This document shows positions 5,497 through 10,603 of a stretch of 10,603 nt of DNA, in pieces. The stretch comes from an archaeon UBA583. GTDB taxonomy: Archaea > Nanobdellota > Nanobdellia > Woesearchaeales > UBA583. Location: positions 1 to 10,603 of the forward strand of contig DAXK01000042.1 of the NCBI GenBank assembly GCA_002506365.1. The letters are read 5' to 3'. Both the position numbers and the translations under genes were made by a program. How positions within the stretch are numbered: position 1 is the first letter of the stretch; each line of letters starts with the position of its first letter. The notes under the pieces are model-generated. The model was given only the letters and a program-made list of their open reading frames with translations, did no database searches and was not told the DNA's origin.

Positions 5497-5825
5497 ATGA
5501 CAAAACCCGCCAAACTAAAAACCTTAATAATATTTTGTGAATGTTCTGCAAAGTTAGCTAAGTATCAAAAAGGTGGAACTGGTCGATTAATTAAGTTACA
5601 AAAACATAGAATTGTAAAAGATTATTTTGACATTTTTCAAGAAATTTGAAAGAAATTTCTAAGCCGTTGTGAAATCAGAGATATTCACAAAGTTTGAATA
5701 ATTTGGATGCTAAAAATAGTGACGTGCTGTGTCCGAATTGTGAAAACAGGTTTGCCACAATTCAATTAATTGGTGGGAAATATGTATATAAAATTAATCA
5801 AGGACAACTTGGAAATATTAAATAA
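5497..5825 (+). pseudogene. Broken gene for a small two-knuckle zinc-ribbon protein
   Basis: Two adjoining reading frames together resemble a common small bacterial/archaeal zinc-ribbon protein of about 100 residues. Frame one (5497-5649, 50 codons) contains CEC at residues 14-16 and KLAKYQKGGTGRLIK, a stretch typical of this family, then VKDYFDIFQE, and ends in TGA. The second half is in a different frame from about 5673 to a TAA at 5823-5825. It carries LCPNCENRFATIQLIGGKY (second cysteine pair at 5730-5741) and ends KINQGQLGNIK. Joining them needs a frameshift near 5640-5650, and an in-frame TGA at 5670-5672 also intervenes, so there are two lesions. The first half could still be made as a 50-residue peptide from the intact TATA box. 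The function of the intact family is not known to me. A programmed frameshift is unlikely given the extra stop. Confidence 0.7.
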
Positions 5826-5889
5826 AGATAATGATTATTTATTTTATTATCAATTCCCATAATTAGAAGGTTTTTGTGTCAGCAGAACG

Positions 5890-5898
5890 TTTTTAAAC
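5890..5898 (+). promoter_or_regulatory. TATA-like box of the PD-(D/E)XK gene
   Basis: TTTTTAAAC, 21-29 bases before the ATG at 5919. It favours this start over the upstream TTG at 5874. The preceding AGCAGAACG (5881-5889) resembles part of the intergenic repeat core with four bases missing. Confidence 0.45.
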
Positions 5899-5918
5899 CA
5901 AAATTAAGTTATAGTAAT

Positions 5919-6560
5919 ATGGAACGACAACAGTTAGAAACTATTATGGATGAATTGTCAAATGAGAGAAAAATATTTCACTCTGAAGCTGATTTTCAGC
6001 ACTCATTATCTTCTAAAATTAACGAATTATCTGATGAATACAGAGTTAGATTAGAAGTGCCAAGACAACTAGATATGGAAAAACCAGGTAAATTAAGTTA
6101 TATTGATATTGTTTTAATTAATCAATCTGGTCAAGAAATACCAATTGAACTAAAATATAGAACTCGAAAATTTGAACATATTGATACACAATTTTACGAT
6201 GAACAATTTAAATTAAAAAATCATGGGGCAACAGATTTAGGAAATTATCATGGATTAAAAGATATTTCAAGAATTGAAGATTTATTTATTAATCAAGATA
6301 ATGTTTTGAAAGGCTTTACTATTTTTTTAACAAATGAACCTAAATATTGGTTAAATAAAGAAAATGGTTCAAATGATGATGAATTTAAATTATATCAAGG
6401 AAAAACATTTCCGCAAGGAAAATTTGATTGGTTAAATGAAACTAAAAGTAATAAAAAATTCCCACCATTAGAAATTTATTGGGAACATCATATGGATTGG
6501 AAAACATTTAGTCAATTAGGAAATCACCAATTTAAATATTTATTAACAGAAATTAAATAA
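5919..6560 (+). CDS. PD-(D/E)XK nuclease-superfamily protein
   Basis: A 213-residue protein with the layout of a restriction-endonuclease-like fold. IFHSEADFQHSLSSKI (19-34) supplies the leading helix with E23. RLEVPRQ leads into YIDIVL (D63), and then IPIELKY supplies the ExK half (E77, K79). The FHSEADFQ start, the IELKY core and a later FLTNEPKYW segment (about 136-144) recall a widespread family of stand-alone, uncharacterised nuclease-like proteins. The order D63-E77-x-K79 fits the catalytic D-ExK pattern, so metal-dependent DNA cleavage is plausible but inferred. No methyltransferase or helicase partner is visible. The frame is open back to a TTG at 5874; the ATG at 5919 is preferred for its promoter spacing. 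It is convergent with the next gene, with 8 bases between stop codons. Confidence 0.7.
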   Translation: MERQQLETIMDELSNERKIFHSEADFQHSLSSKINELSDEYRVRLEVPRQLDMEKPGKLSYIDIVLINQSGQEIPIELKYRTRKFEHIDTQFYDEQFKLKNHGATDLGNYHGLKDISRIEDLFINQDNVLKGFTIFLTNEPKYWLNKENGSNDDEFKLYQGKTFPQGKFDWLNETKSNKKFPPLEIYWEHHMDWKTFSQLGNHQFKYLLTEIK

Positions 6561-6568
6561 TTAGTTAA

Positions 6569-7174
6569 TTAATTTTTAAATTTTGTTATTTGTTTTTCTA
6601 ATAATATTTCTATTCTTTTGAAATAATTATGGTAATCGTTATCACATACGTTTAGATATTTTACAGGTTTATTATAATGAGCAGGCACAGATAAAATTTT
6701 ATGTAAATATACATCTCCACCACCAAATTTTGAAATTATCCAATCCTCGCCAAATAAATTTACCATAAAACCTACATGACTCACATCATTTATATCATTT
6801 GGATTAATTCCATAAAATATAATTGAGTTGCTGGTTGGTTTATTAGAATAATTAAATTTTTTTGGAAATCTTAAAACTAAATCATCAAATGGATTTATTT
6901 TATTTCCATTCGTTAAATTTGTGTTATAAGAATTATTTTCTTCATCACTTGAGTGAGAACTTGCAAAATAAATGAAATTATCAATATTAGTAATTTTTGT
7001 TAAATATTTTAAAACAAAATTTAAACAAATCATAAAATCAGAATTATTAACATCATTTGTAATTTTTAAAATTCCTTCATACATTAATTGATCATAAGAT
7101 AAATCATTAGGTTTTAGAACAGTCCCAAATAAATCACTTCTATAACTTGGGTCAACTAAAGTTTTATTATTCAT
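6569..7174 (-). CDS. Possible papain-like (NlpC/P60- or CHAP-type) protein, otherwise unknown
   Basis: A 201-residue protein that I cannot place firmly. FMICLNFVLKYL (47-58) presents C50 at the start of a helix, and SHVGFMVNL (132-140) presents H133 on a strand, followed by WIISKFGGGDVYLHKILSVP (145-164). A Cys at a helix start followed by a His on a strand is the pattern of papain-fold peptidases and amidases, and the ISKFGGG-VYLH segment resembles NlpC/P60-like proteins. There is no signal peptide or membrane segment, so an exported cell-wall role is not indicated. It could equally be an inactive or non-enzymatic relative. The start at 7174 has a CTTTAAATA box at the standard spacing. Base and codon use are as AT-rich as the neighbouring accessory genes. 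Confidence 0.5.
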   Translation of the reverse strand: MNNKTLVDPSYRSDLFGTVLKPNDLSYDQLMYEGILKITNDVNNSDFMICLNFVLKYLTKITNIDNFIYFASSHSSDEENNSYNTNLTNGNKINPFDDLVLRFPKKFNYSNKPTSNSIIFYGINPNDINDVSHVGFMVNLFGEDWIISKFGGGDVYLHKILSVPAHYNKPVKYLNVCDNDYHNYFKRIEILLEKQITKFKN

Positions 7175-7195
7175 AATTTTTTTTTAAGAAAACTA

Positions 7196-7204
7196 TATTT
7201 AAAG
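7196..7204 (-). promoter_or_regulatory. TATA-like box of the gene at 6569-7174
   Basis: Minus strand CTTTAAATA, 22-30 bases before the ATG at 7174. Confidence 0.45.
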
Positions 7205-7305
7205 TTTTGTTATATTTTTATAATTGGATTTAAAATAAAATTATAAGTTTTTTATATTTGTAAATAGAATAATTTTCAGTTTGTAAAATTTTAATTTAGA
7301 ATTGG

Positions 7306-7324
7306 TTTAATCGCATTGATTAAA
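7306..7324 (-). terminator. Hairpin just downstream of 5S rRNA
   Basis: TTTAATC (7306-7312) and GATTAAA (7318-7324) form a perfect 7-bp stem around GCATT, two bases beyond the predicted 3' end of 5S rRNA. It is a candidate termination or 3'-processing signal; there is no long T run directly behind it. Confidence 0.35.
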
Positions 7325-7326
7325 AT

Positions 7327-7436
7327 GAAGGCCACCGAACGTTTTCCGTTAAATAACAGTACTCCAAATGGCTAACTAGGCTTAACTTCTGTGTTCGAGA
7401 TGAGAACAGGTGTAACCCAAAGCTATATGAACCTTC
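7327..7436 (-). rRNA. rrf: 5S ribosomal RNA
   Basis: The minus strand carries the conserved 5S landmarks: GGGTTACACCTGTTC, then CATCTCGAACACAGAAG followed by TTAAGCC (helix II/III and loop region), and the GGAGTACTG segment later on. The ends pair as helix I: GAAGGTT at 7436-7430 with GGCCTTC at 7333-7327, including two G-U pairs. The resulting 110 bases are slightly shorter than typical, so the true ends may extend one or two bases. A TATA-like box lies 22-31 bases upstream. No 16S, 23S or tRNA gene is visible nearby, so this 5S gene stands alone, an arrangement known in several small archaeal genomes. It diverges from htpX. Confidence 0.92.
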
Positions 7437-7457
7437 TAGTAATAATATCTCGTTAGG

Positions 7458-7467
7458 CTTTAAAAAG
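7458..7467 (-). promoter_or_regulatory. TATA-like box of 5S rRNA
   Basis: Minus strand CTTTTTAAAG, 22-31 bases before the predicted 5S 5' end at 7436. The rest of 7438-7587 is plain AT-rich sequence with nothing else recognisable. Confidence 0.5.
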
Positions 7468-7587
7468 ATTTACTTATTGAAGTAACTAATTCACACACCA
7501 ATTATAATATAATCAAATAATTTGAAAAATATTTTATTTTGAAATAATAGTTATAGTTGTAATATAATTGATAAATTAAAAAATAGA

Positions 7588-7596
7588 TTTATATAA
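7588..7596 (+). promoter_or_regulatory. TATA box of htpX
   Basis: TTTATATAA, 22-30 bases before the ATG at 7618. It is a strong consensus match with no Shine-Dalgarno sequence between. Confidence 0.6.
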
Positions 7597-7617
7597 TAAA
7601 TTATACTAATTTAATAT

Positions 7618-8469
7618 ATGATAGGAAATACAATTAAAACTACATTATTATTAGCTACATTAGCTGGTCTATTTATTGGATTAGGAGCTACTTTTGGTGG
7701 AAAAACTGGAATGATTATTGGATTATCAATTGCATTAATTATGAATTTTGGTGCTTTTTGGTTCTCAGATAAAATTGTTTTAAAAATGCATAAAGCAAGA
7801 GAAGTAAAATCTGGAAATTATTATGATATGGTTTGTGAATTAGCAAGAAGAAATAAAATGCCAATTCCAAAAACATATATTATTGATATGCCTGTTCCAA
7901 ATGCTTTTGCTACTGGAAGAAGTCCAAAACATGCATCAGTTGCTTGTTCTCAAAGTTTAATGAATATTTTAACAGCTGAAGAATTACAAGCTGTTATGGC
8001 TCATGAATTAACTCACGTTAAAAATAGAGATACTTTAATTCAAACTATTGCTGTAACTATTGCAAGTGCTGTAGCTTTTGTTGCTGAGATGTTACAATGG
8101 GCAGCAATTTTTGGAATTGGTGGAAATTCTGATGAAGGAAATGATTCAGGTTCAATTGTTGGAATGATTGCTATTATGATTTTAGCACCTTTGATTGCAA
8201 GTATTATTCAATTAGCAATTTCTCGTCAAAGAGAATTTATGGCAGATAGAGGAGCAGCAAGGTTAATGCGTTCAGGTATGCCATTAATTAATGCTTTACA
8301 AAAGTTAGAGATGGCATCTACTGGTGCTAAAACTGATGTTGGACATTCAGCTGTTAGTTCATTATATATTATTAATCCATTTAAAGCGAGCGCTATTGCT
8401 CAATTATTTTCAACACATCCATCAACTGAAAAAAGAATTGCAGCATTAAAGAAATATAGACATCAATAA
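7618..8469 (+). CDS. htpX: HtpX-type membrane zinc metalloprotease (M48)
   Basis: A 283-residue M48B protease, a normal length for the family. It has two N-terminal membrane spans (about 7-25 and 31-50), the family motif PNAFATGR (94-101), and the zinc site HELTH (H129, E130, H133) within MAHELTHVKNRDTL. Two further spans lie at about 142-166 and 180-202, and the third zinc ligand is E206 in SRQREFMADRGA. The C-terminal LFSTHPSTEKRIAAL (263-277) is the usual end signature. HtpX degrades misfolded or damaged membrane proteins, with the active site on the cytoplasmic face. All catalytic residues are present. The gene has its own promoter, is divergent from 5S rRNA, and is followed by a 87-base AT-rich gap before the PRC-barrel operon. 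Confidence 0.95.
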   Translation: MIGNTIKTTLLLATLAGLFIGLGATFGGKTGMIIGLSIALIMNFGAFWFSDKIVLKMHKAREVKSGNYYDMVCELARRNKMPIPKTYIIDMPVPNAFATGRSPKHASVACSQSLMNILTAEELQAVMAHELTHVKNRDTLIQTIAVTIASAVAFVAEMLQWAAIFGIGGNSDEGNDSGSIVGMIAIMILAPLIASIIQLAISRQREFMADRGAARLMRSGMPLINALQKLEMASTGAKTDVGHSAVSSLYIINPFKASAIAQLFSTHPSTEKRIAALKKYRHQ

Positions 8470-8524
8470 TTTAATTATTTTAATTAAATTATATTAATTC
8501 TTTTTAATTTATACTTTTATAGGC

Positions 8525-8533
8525 ATATATAAA
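8525..8533 (+). promoter_or_regulatory. Upstream TATA box of the first PRC-barrel gene
   Basis: ATATATAAA, 24-32 bases before a GTG at 8557 (27-35 before an ATG at 8560) in the same frame as the PRC-barrel protein. It would give a leaderless transcript for a longer form, or a 5' leader of about 45 bases for the shorter one. Confidence 0.5.
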
Positions 8534-8571
8534 GGTTTACTTATTCGTTTATTCTAGTGATGAAAGCAAAA

Positions 8572-8580
8572 CTATATAAA
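8572..8580 (+). promoter_or_regulatory. Second TATA box of the first PRC-barrel gene
   Basis: CTATATAAA, exactly 22-30 bases before the ATG at 8602, the standard spacing in this window. This is the main reason for choosing 8602 as the start. Confidence 0.5.
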
Positions 8581-8601
8581 CTTAGATTAGAGTATATAGG
8601 T

Positions 8602-8871
8602 ATGGCTCAAGAGAAAAAAGAGAAGATTTTATCTAGAAAATTACTTGATAAAGTAGTTGTGAGTAAATCCGGAAAGAGATTCGGTGAAGTAGGAGATTTA
8701 GTTTTTGATACAAAGACTGGTGAAATTATTGACTTTACAATTATTAACCCAACTAAGTGTGTTAAGGATGTTTCTTTAGAAAAAGATACAAATGGAGATT
8801 ATTTAGTTCCATTCCACTCAGTTATCGCCATTGGTGATTTCTTAGTTATTTCCGAAGAGGATATTTTATAA
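8602..8871 (+). CDS. PRC-barrel domain protein
   Basis: An 89-residue protein from MAQEKKEKILSRKLLDK, consisting almost wholly of one PRC-barrel: VVVSKSGKRFGEVGDLVFD, TKTGEIIDFTI, then YLVPFHSVIAIGDFLVI. PRC-barrel domains occur in photosynthetic reaction-centre H subunits, the ribosome-maturation factor RimM and many small archaeal proteins. They act as protein-binding beta barrels, and the partner here is unknown. Upstream in-frame starts at 8557 (GTG) and 8560 (ATG) would add about 15 residues (MMKAKLYKLRLEYIG). The shorter form fits the usual length and an internal TATA box. The five-TM membrane gene follows after 10 bases without its own promoter, so the two are probably co-transcribed and may work together at the membrane (inference). 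Confidence 0.85.
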   Translation: MAQEKKEKILSRKLLDKVVVSKSGKRFGEVGDLVFDTKTGEIIDFTIINPTKCVKDVSLEKDTNGDYLVPFHSVIAIGDFLVISEEDIL

Positions 8872-8881
8872 TTAAATAAAA

Positions 8882-9421
8882 ATGGTAGATTTTAGTGCAG
8901 TAATTGAAAATTTAAAAGATATTGGATTTTACGACGTATTTTTACCATTTATTTTAGTTTATGTAATCGTATTAGGAGTTTTAGAAAAATCAGGTATTTT
9001 TCAAAAGTCTGATGGCGATAAGCAATCACGAAGTATTAACATGGTTATTTCTTTTGTGTTTGGGTTATTTGTAGTAGCCTCAATTCAAACAGTTAAATAT
9101 ATTCAAAGTTTAATTACAAACATTGTTGTATTTATTGTTTTTATCTTGGTTGTTTTAATTTTAATGGGATTTATTTTCGGAAAAGATTATTTCAAACATT
9201 TGTTCGAGGGAGCAGATGGAAAGGTAAGAAAAGGTATTGTTTGGACTGTAGCTGGAGTTGTTTTAGCTGTCGCAATTAGTGTTTTATTTATGATTTTAGG
9301 TATTTGGAACTGGTTAGGCGATAAGTTAGATGGAGCAGGTTCAGGTATTGATTGGACTTCAACAATTGTTGTTTTAGCAATTATTGGAATTCTAGTTTGG
9401 GTTACAAAGAGTAGCGATTAA
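8882..9421 (+). CDS. Archaeal multi-span membrane protein, unknown function
   Basis: A 179-residue protein with five likely membrane spans at about 16-35, 52-70, 77-100, 117-141 and 159-176. It opens with a short amphipathic stretch ending GFYDVFLPFILVYVIVLGVLEK. This opening resembles small membrane proteins I associate with DPANN-type archaeal genomes, though I know no function for them. A charged loop lies between spans 3 and 4 (GKDYFKHLFEGADGKVRKG). No enzyme motif is visible. It begins 10 bases after the PRC-barrel stop codon, and there is no TATA-like box at the usual distance, so it should be the second gene of that operon. A PRC-barrel gene on each side suggests that soluble PRC proteins may bind this membrane protein (inference). 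Confidence 0.75.
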   Translation: MVDFSAVIENLKDIGFYDVFLPFILVYVIVLGVLEKSGIFQKSDGDKQSRSINMVISFVFGLFVVASIQTVKYIQSLITNIVVFIVFILVVLILMGFIFGKDYFKHLFEGADGKVRKGIVWTVAGVVLAVAISVLFMILGIWNWLGDKLDGAGSGIDWTSTIVVLAIIGILVWVTKSSD

Positions 9422-9440
9422 ACCTTTTAGGAAGGTTTAA
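9418..9440 (+). terminator. Hairpin spanning the stop codon of the five-TM gene
   Basis: TTAAACCTT (9418-9426) and AAGGTTTAA (9432-9440) form a perfect 9-bp stem around TTAGG. The stem includes the TAA stop (9419-9421). It is followed by A-rich, not T-rich, sequence, so it may be a 3'-end structure or regulatory hairpin rather than a classic terminator. Confidence 0.4.
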
Positions 9441-9448
9441 AAAGATTA

Positions 9449-9457
9449 AAAATATAA
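9449..9457 (+). promoter_or_regulatory. TATA-like box of the second PRC-barrel gene
   Basis: AAAATATAA, 22-30 bases before the ATG at 9479. The surrounding sequence is nearly all A and T, so this is a weak call. Confidence 0.35.
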
Positions 9458-9478
9458 TTAAATTATAATATATACAAA

Positions 9479-9751
9479 ATGGCAAGATTTAAGAGAATTA
9501 CAGATGTTTATGATATGAAAGTTTTTACAGACTCAGGTTACTTTTTTGGTGAGATTGAGGAAGCATTAATTGAGGATAATAGAGTTAAGTCCTGGAAGAT
9601 TAAGGCAGTGGCTGGTTCATTATTATCAACTAAAGTTAGAGATGCTAAAGGAGTTATTATTCCTCAAAAGTTCTTTAAGGCTTTTGGAGATATCATTATT
9701 ATCCAAGATATTGACTTTGGTGGAAATACTGAAGAACCAGTTGAAGAATAA
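9479..9751 (+). CDS. Second PRC-barrel domain protein
   Basis: A 90-residue stand-alone PRC-barrel protein: ARFKRITDVYDMKVFTDSG, YFFGEIEEALIEDNRVKSW, then KVRDAKGVIIPQKFFKAFGDIIII, ending in an acidic tail EEPVEE. It shares the fold and size of the product of 8602-8871 but the two sequences are diverged, so they are not a recent duplication. It follows the five-TM gene by 57 bases, with a hairpin and a weak promoter between them. It could therefore be read either with that operon or separately. Cytoplasmic; the partner is unknown. Confidence 0.85.
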   Translation: MARFKRITDVYDMKVFTDSGYFFGEIEEALIEDNRVKSWKIKAVAGSLLSTKVRDAKGVIIPQKFFKAFGDIIIIQDIDFGGNTEEPVEE

Positions 9752-9785
9752 ATTTTTAATTTATTAATCAACAATTTATAATACA

Positions 9786-9822
9786 ATTAAATTCAAGTGT
9801 GAGTTTAATTCTAATTTTTTTT
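9786..9822 (+). terminator. Terminator after the second PRC-barrel gene
   Basis: ATTAAATTC (9786-9794) and GAGTTTAAT (9801-9809) form a 9-bp stem with one T-G pair around AAGTGT. A T8 run follows shortly after (9815-9822). Hairpin plus T run downstream of a plus-strand gene fits a transcription terminator. The rest of the gap to 9889 shows nothing further. Confidence 0.55.
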
Positions 9823-9889
9823 ACAATATTAAAATCTTTGAAAAATACATATAATTCTAAACCAATGTAAAAACAAGTTTATACATAGC

Positions 9890-9898
9890 TTTAAGTAA
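9890..9898 (+). promoter_or_regulatory. TATA-like box of tpiA
   Basis: TTTAAGTAA, 22-30 bases before the ATG at 9920. It is the same variant as the kilA-N box. A TTTATACAT a little further upstream (from about 9878) is an alternative. Confidence 0.35.
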
Positions 9899-9919
9899 GG
9901 ATAATTCTATTTTCAGATT

Positions 9920-10588
9920 ATGAAAAACAATTTTAAATTAATTATTAATATGAAAACTTATTCTGAATCAACGAATAAGAAAGCAATTAAATTAGCTGAA
10001 GTTTGTAAAGAATTACAAAAAGAAGCTAAAAAGAGAAATGTTGAAATTATTTTATGTCCTCAAAATTTAGATTTAAAGGATGTTGTGAAATCTAAAGTTA
10101 AAACTTATTCTCAACATATTGATGTTTGTTCTCCTGGAGCTAATACTGGGTTTATTGTCCCTTATAATGTGAAGGATTGTGGAGCTAATGGAACTTTAAT
10201 TTCACATAGTGAACATATTTTAGAGACTAAGGAGATTAATAAAAGGATTAAATTATCTAAAGAATTAGGTCTTGAGAGTTGTGTTTGTGCTAGAGATGTT
10301 AAGACTGCTAGAAAGTTAGCAAAGTATAATCCCGATTTTATTGCTGTTGAACCTGCTGAATTGATTGGAGGAGATATTTCAATTTCAACTGCGAATCCTA
10401 AATTAATTGAGCAATCTGTTAAAGCTTGCGGAGAGGTTCCTTTATTAGTTGGTGCTGGAGTTAAGAATGGGAATGATGTTAAAATAGCTGTAGAGTTAGG
10501 AGCTAAAGGGATTTTAGTTGCTTCTGGAGTTGTAAAAGCTAAAAATAAGAAAAAAGTGATTTTAGATTTATTAAAAGGTTTTGAATAA
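9920..10588 (+). CDS. tpiA: Triosephosphate isomerase, archaeal type
   Basis: Interconverts glyceraldehyde-3-phosphate and dihydroxyacetone phosphate in glycolysis and gluconeogenesis. The 222-residue length matches archaeal enzymes, which are shorter than the roughly 250-residue bacterial form. Active-site residues are visible: N10 and K12 in IINMKTY (usually NFK), H96 in ISHSEH, and E144 in AVEPAELIG, the loop-6 glutamate. The phosphate-binding LLVGAGVKNG (175-184) and GILVASGVVKAK (197-208) are typical of archaeal TIM. The residue before the catalytic HSE is Ser where many relatives have Asn. AQHID-PG-TG is present as SQHIDVCSPGANTG (64-77). It is a single gene with its own promoter and is complete within the window. 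Confidence 0.95.
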   Translation: MKNNFKLIINMKTYSESTNKKAIKLAEVCKELQKEAKKRNVEIILCPQNLDLKDVVKSKVKTYSQHIDVCSPGANTGFIVPYNVKDCGANGTLISHSEHILETKEINKRIKLSKELGLESCVCARDVKTARKLAKYNPDFIAVEPAELIGGDISISTANPKLIEQSVKACGEVPLLVGAGVKNGNDVKIAVELGAKGILVASGVVKAKNKKKVILDLLKGFE

Positions 10589-10603
10589 ATCTTTTTAATT
10601 ATA

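Noticed and set aside
5874..5918. TTG start of the nuclease-like gene at 5874
   Set aside because: A TTTTTAAAC box falls inside this stretch at the usual distance from the ATG at 5919, and the added residues do not look like part of the domain.
7216..7246. TTATAATT/AATTATAA inverted repeat upstream of the papain-like gene
   Set aside because: Only 8 A/T pairs, which is expected by chance in sequence this AT-rich.
7437..7587. tRNA or other structured RNA next to 5S rRNA
   Set aside because: No T-loop motif or cloverleaf pairing could be found on either strand; the stretch is plain AT-rich sequence with promoters at its ends.
9570..9767. 65-codon frame overlapping the second PRC-barrel gene
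   Set aside because: It is in another frame of a recognised PRC-barrel gene and has no promoter.

Overview
The window is strongly AT-rich and looks archaeal. Evidence: an alanyl-tRNA synthetase of the archaeal form (N-terminal Cys4 zinc site, ARWRDDL motif 2), a short archaeal-type triosephosphate isomerase (222 aa), two stand-alone PRC-barrel proteins, a 5S rRNA far from other rRNA genes, and TATA-like boxes placed 22-30 bases before start codons with no Shine-Dalgarno sequence (leaderless transcription). The split or truncated AlaRS, lone 5S gene and low GC suggest a small-genome DPANN-type archaeon (Woesearchaeota, Pacearchaeota or Nanoarchaeota-like). That placement is inference.

Layout. 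1-47: first codons of a minus-strand gene leaving the window. 208-717: ClbS/DfsB-like four-helix protein, convergent with alaS (814-2595, minus), whose product stops inside the editing domain. 2642-2808: gene-free, GC-richer patch between short direct repeats. 2826-5921 is an accessory stretch: a HEPN-motif protein, a small membrane protein and a KilA-N DNA-binding protein, all minus strand with their own promoters, then a frameshifted zinc-ribbon pseudogene on plus. A repeat of about 100 bases lies upstream of the membrane gene (4197-4296) and upstream of kilA-N (5362-5463); a decayed copy may lie upstream of the HEPN gene. 5919-6560: PD-(D/E)XK nuclease-like protein, convergent with a possible papain-like protein (6569-7174, minus). 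7327-7436: 5S rRNA (minus).

From 7618 on the content is housekeeping: htpX membrane protease, a PRC-barrel / five-TM membrane protein pair in one operon, a second PRC-barrel gene, and tpiA.

How the parts fit: the right side holds envelope quality control (HtpX), an uncharacterised PRC/membrane module and glycolysis/gluconeogenesis (TpiA). The middle resembles a turnover region of defence- or mobile-element-type genes, each with its own promoter, separated by repeated GC-richer sequences. The most notable points are the AlaRS ending just before its editing HxxxH motif, the repeat-bounded gene cassettes, and the near-constant promoter-to-start spacing, which I used to choose start codons.
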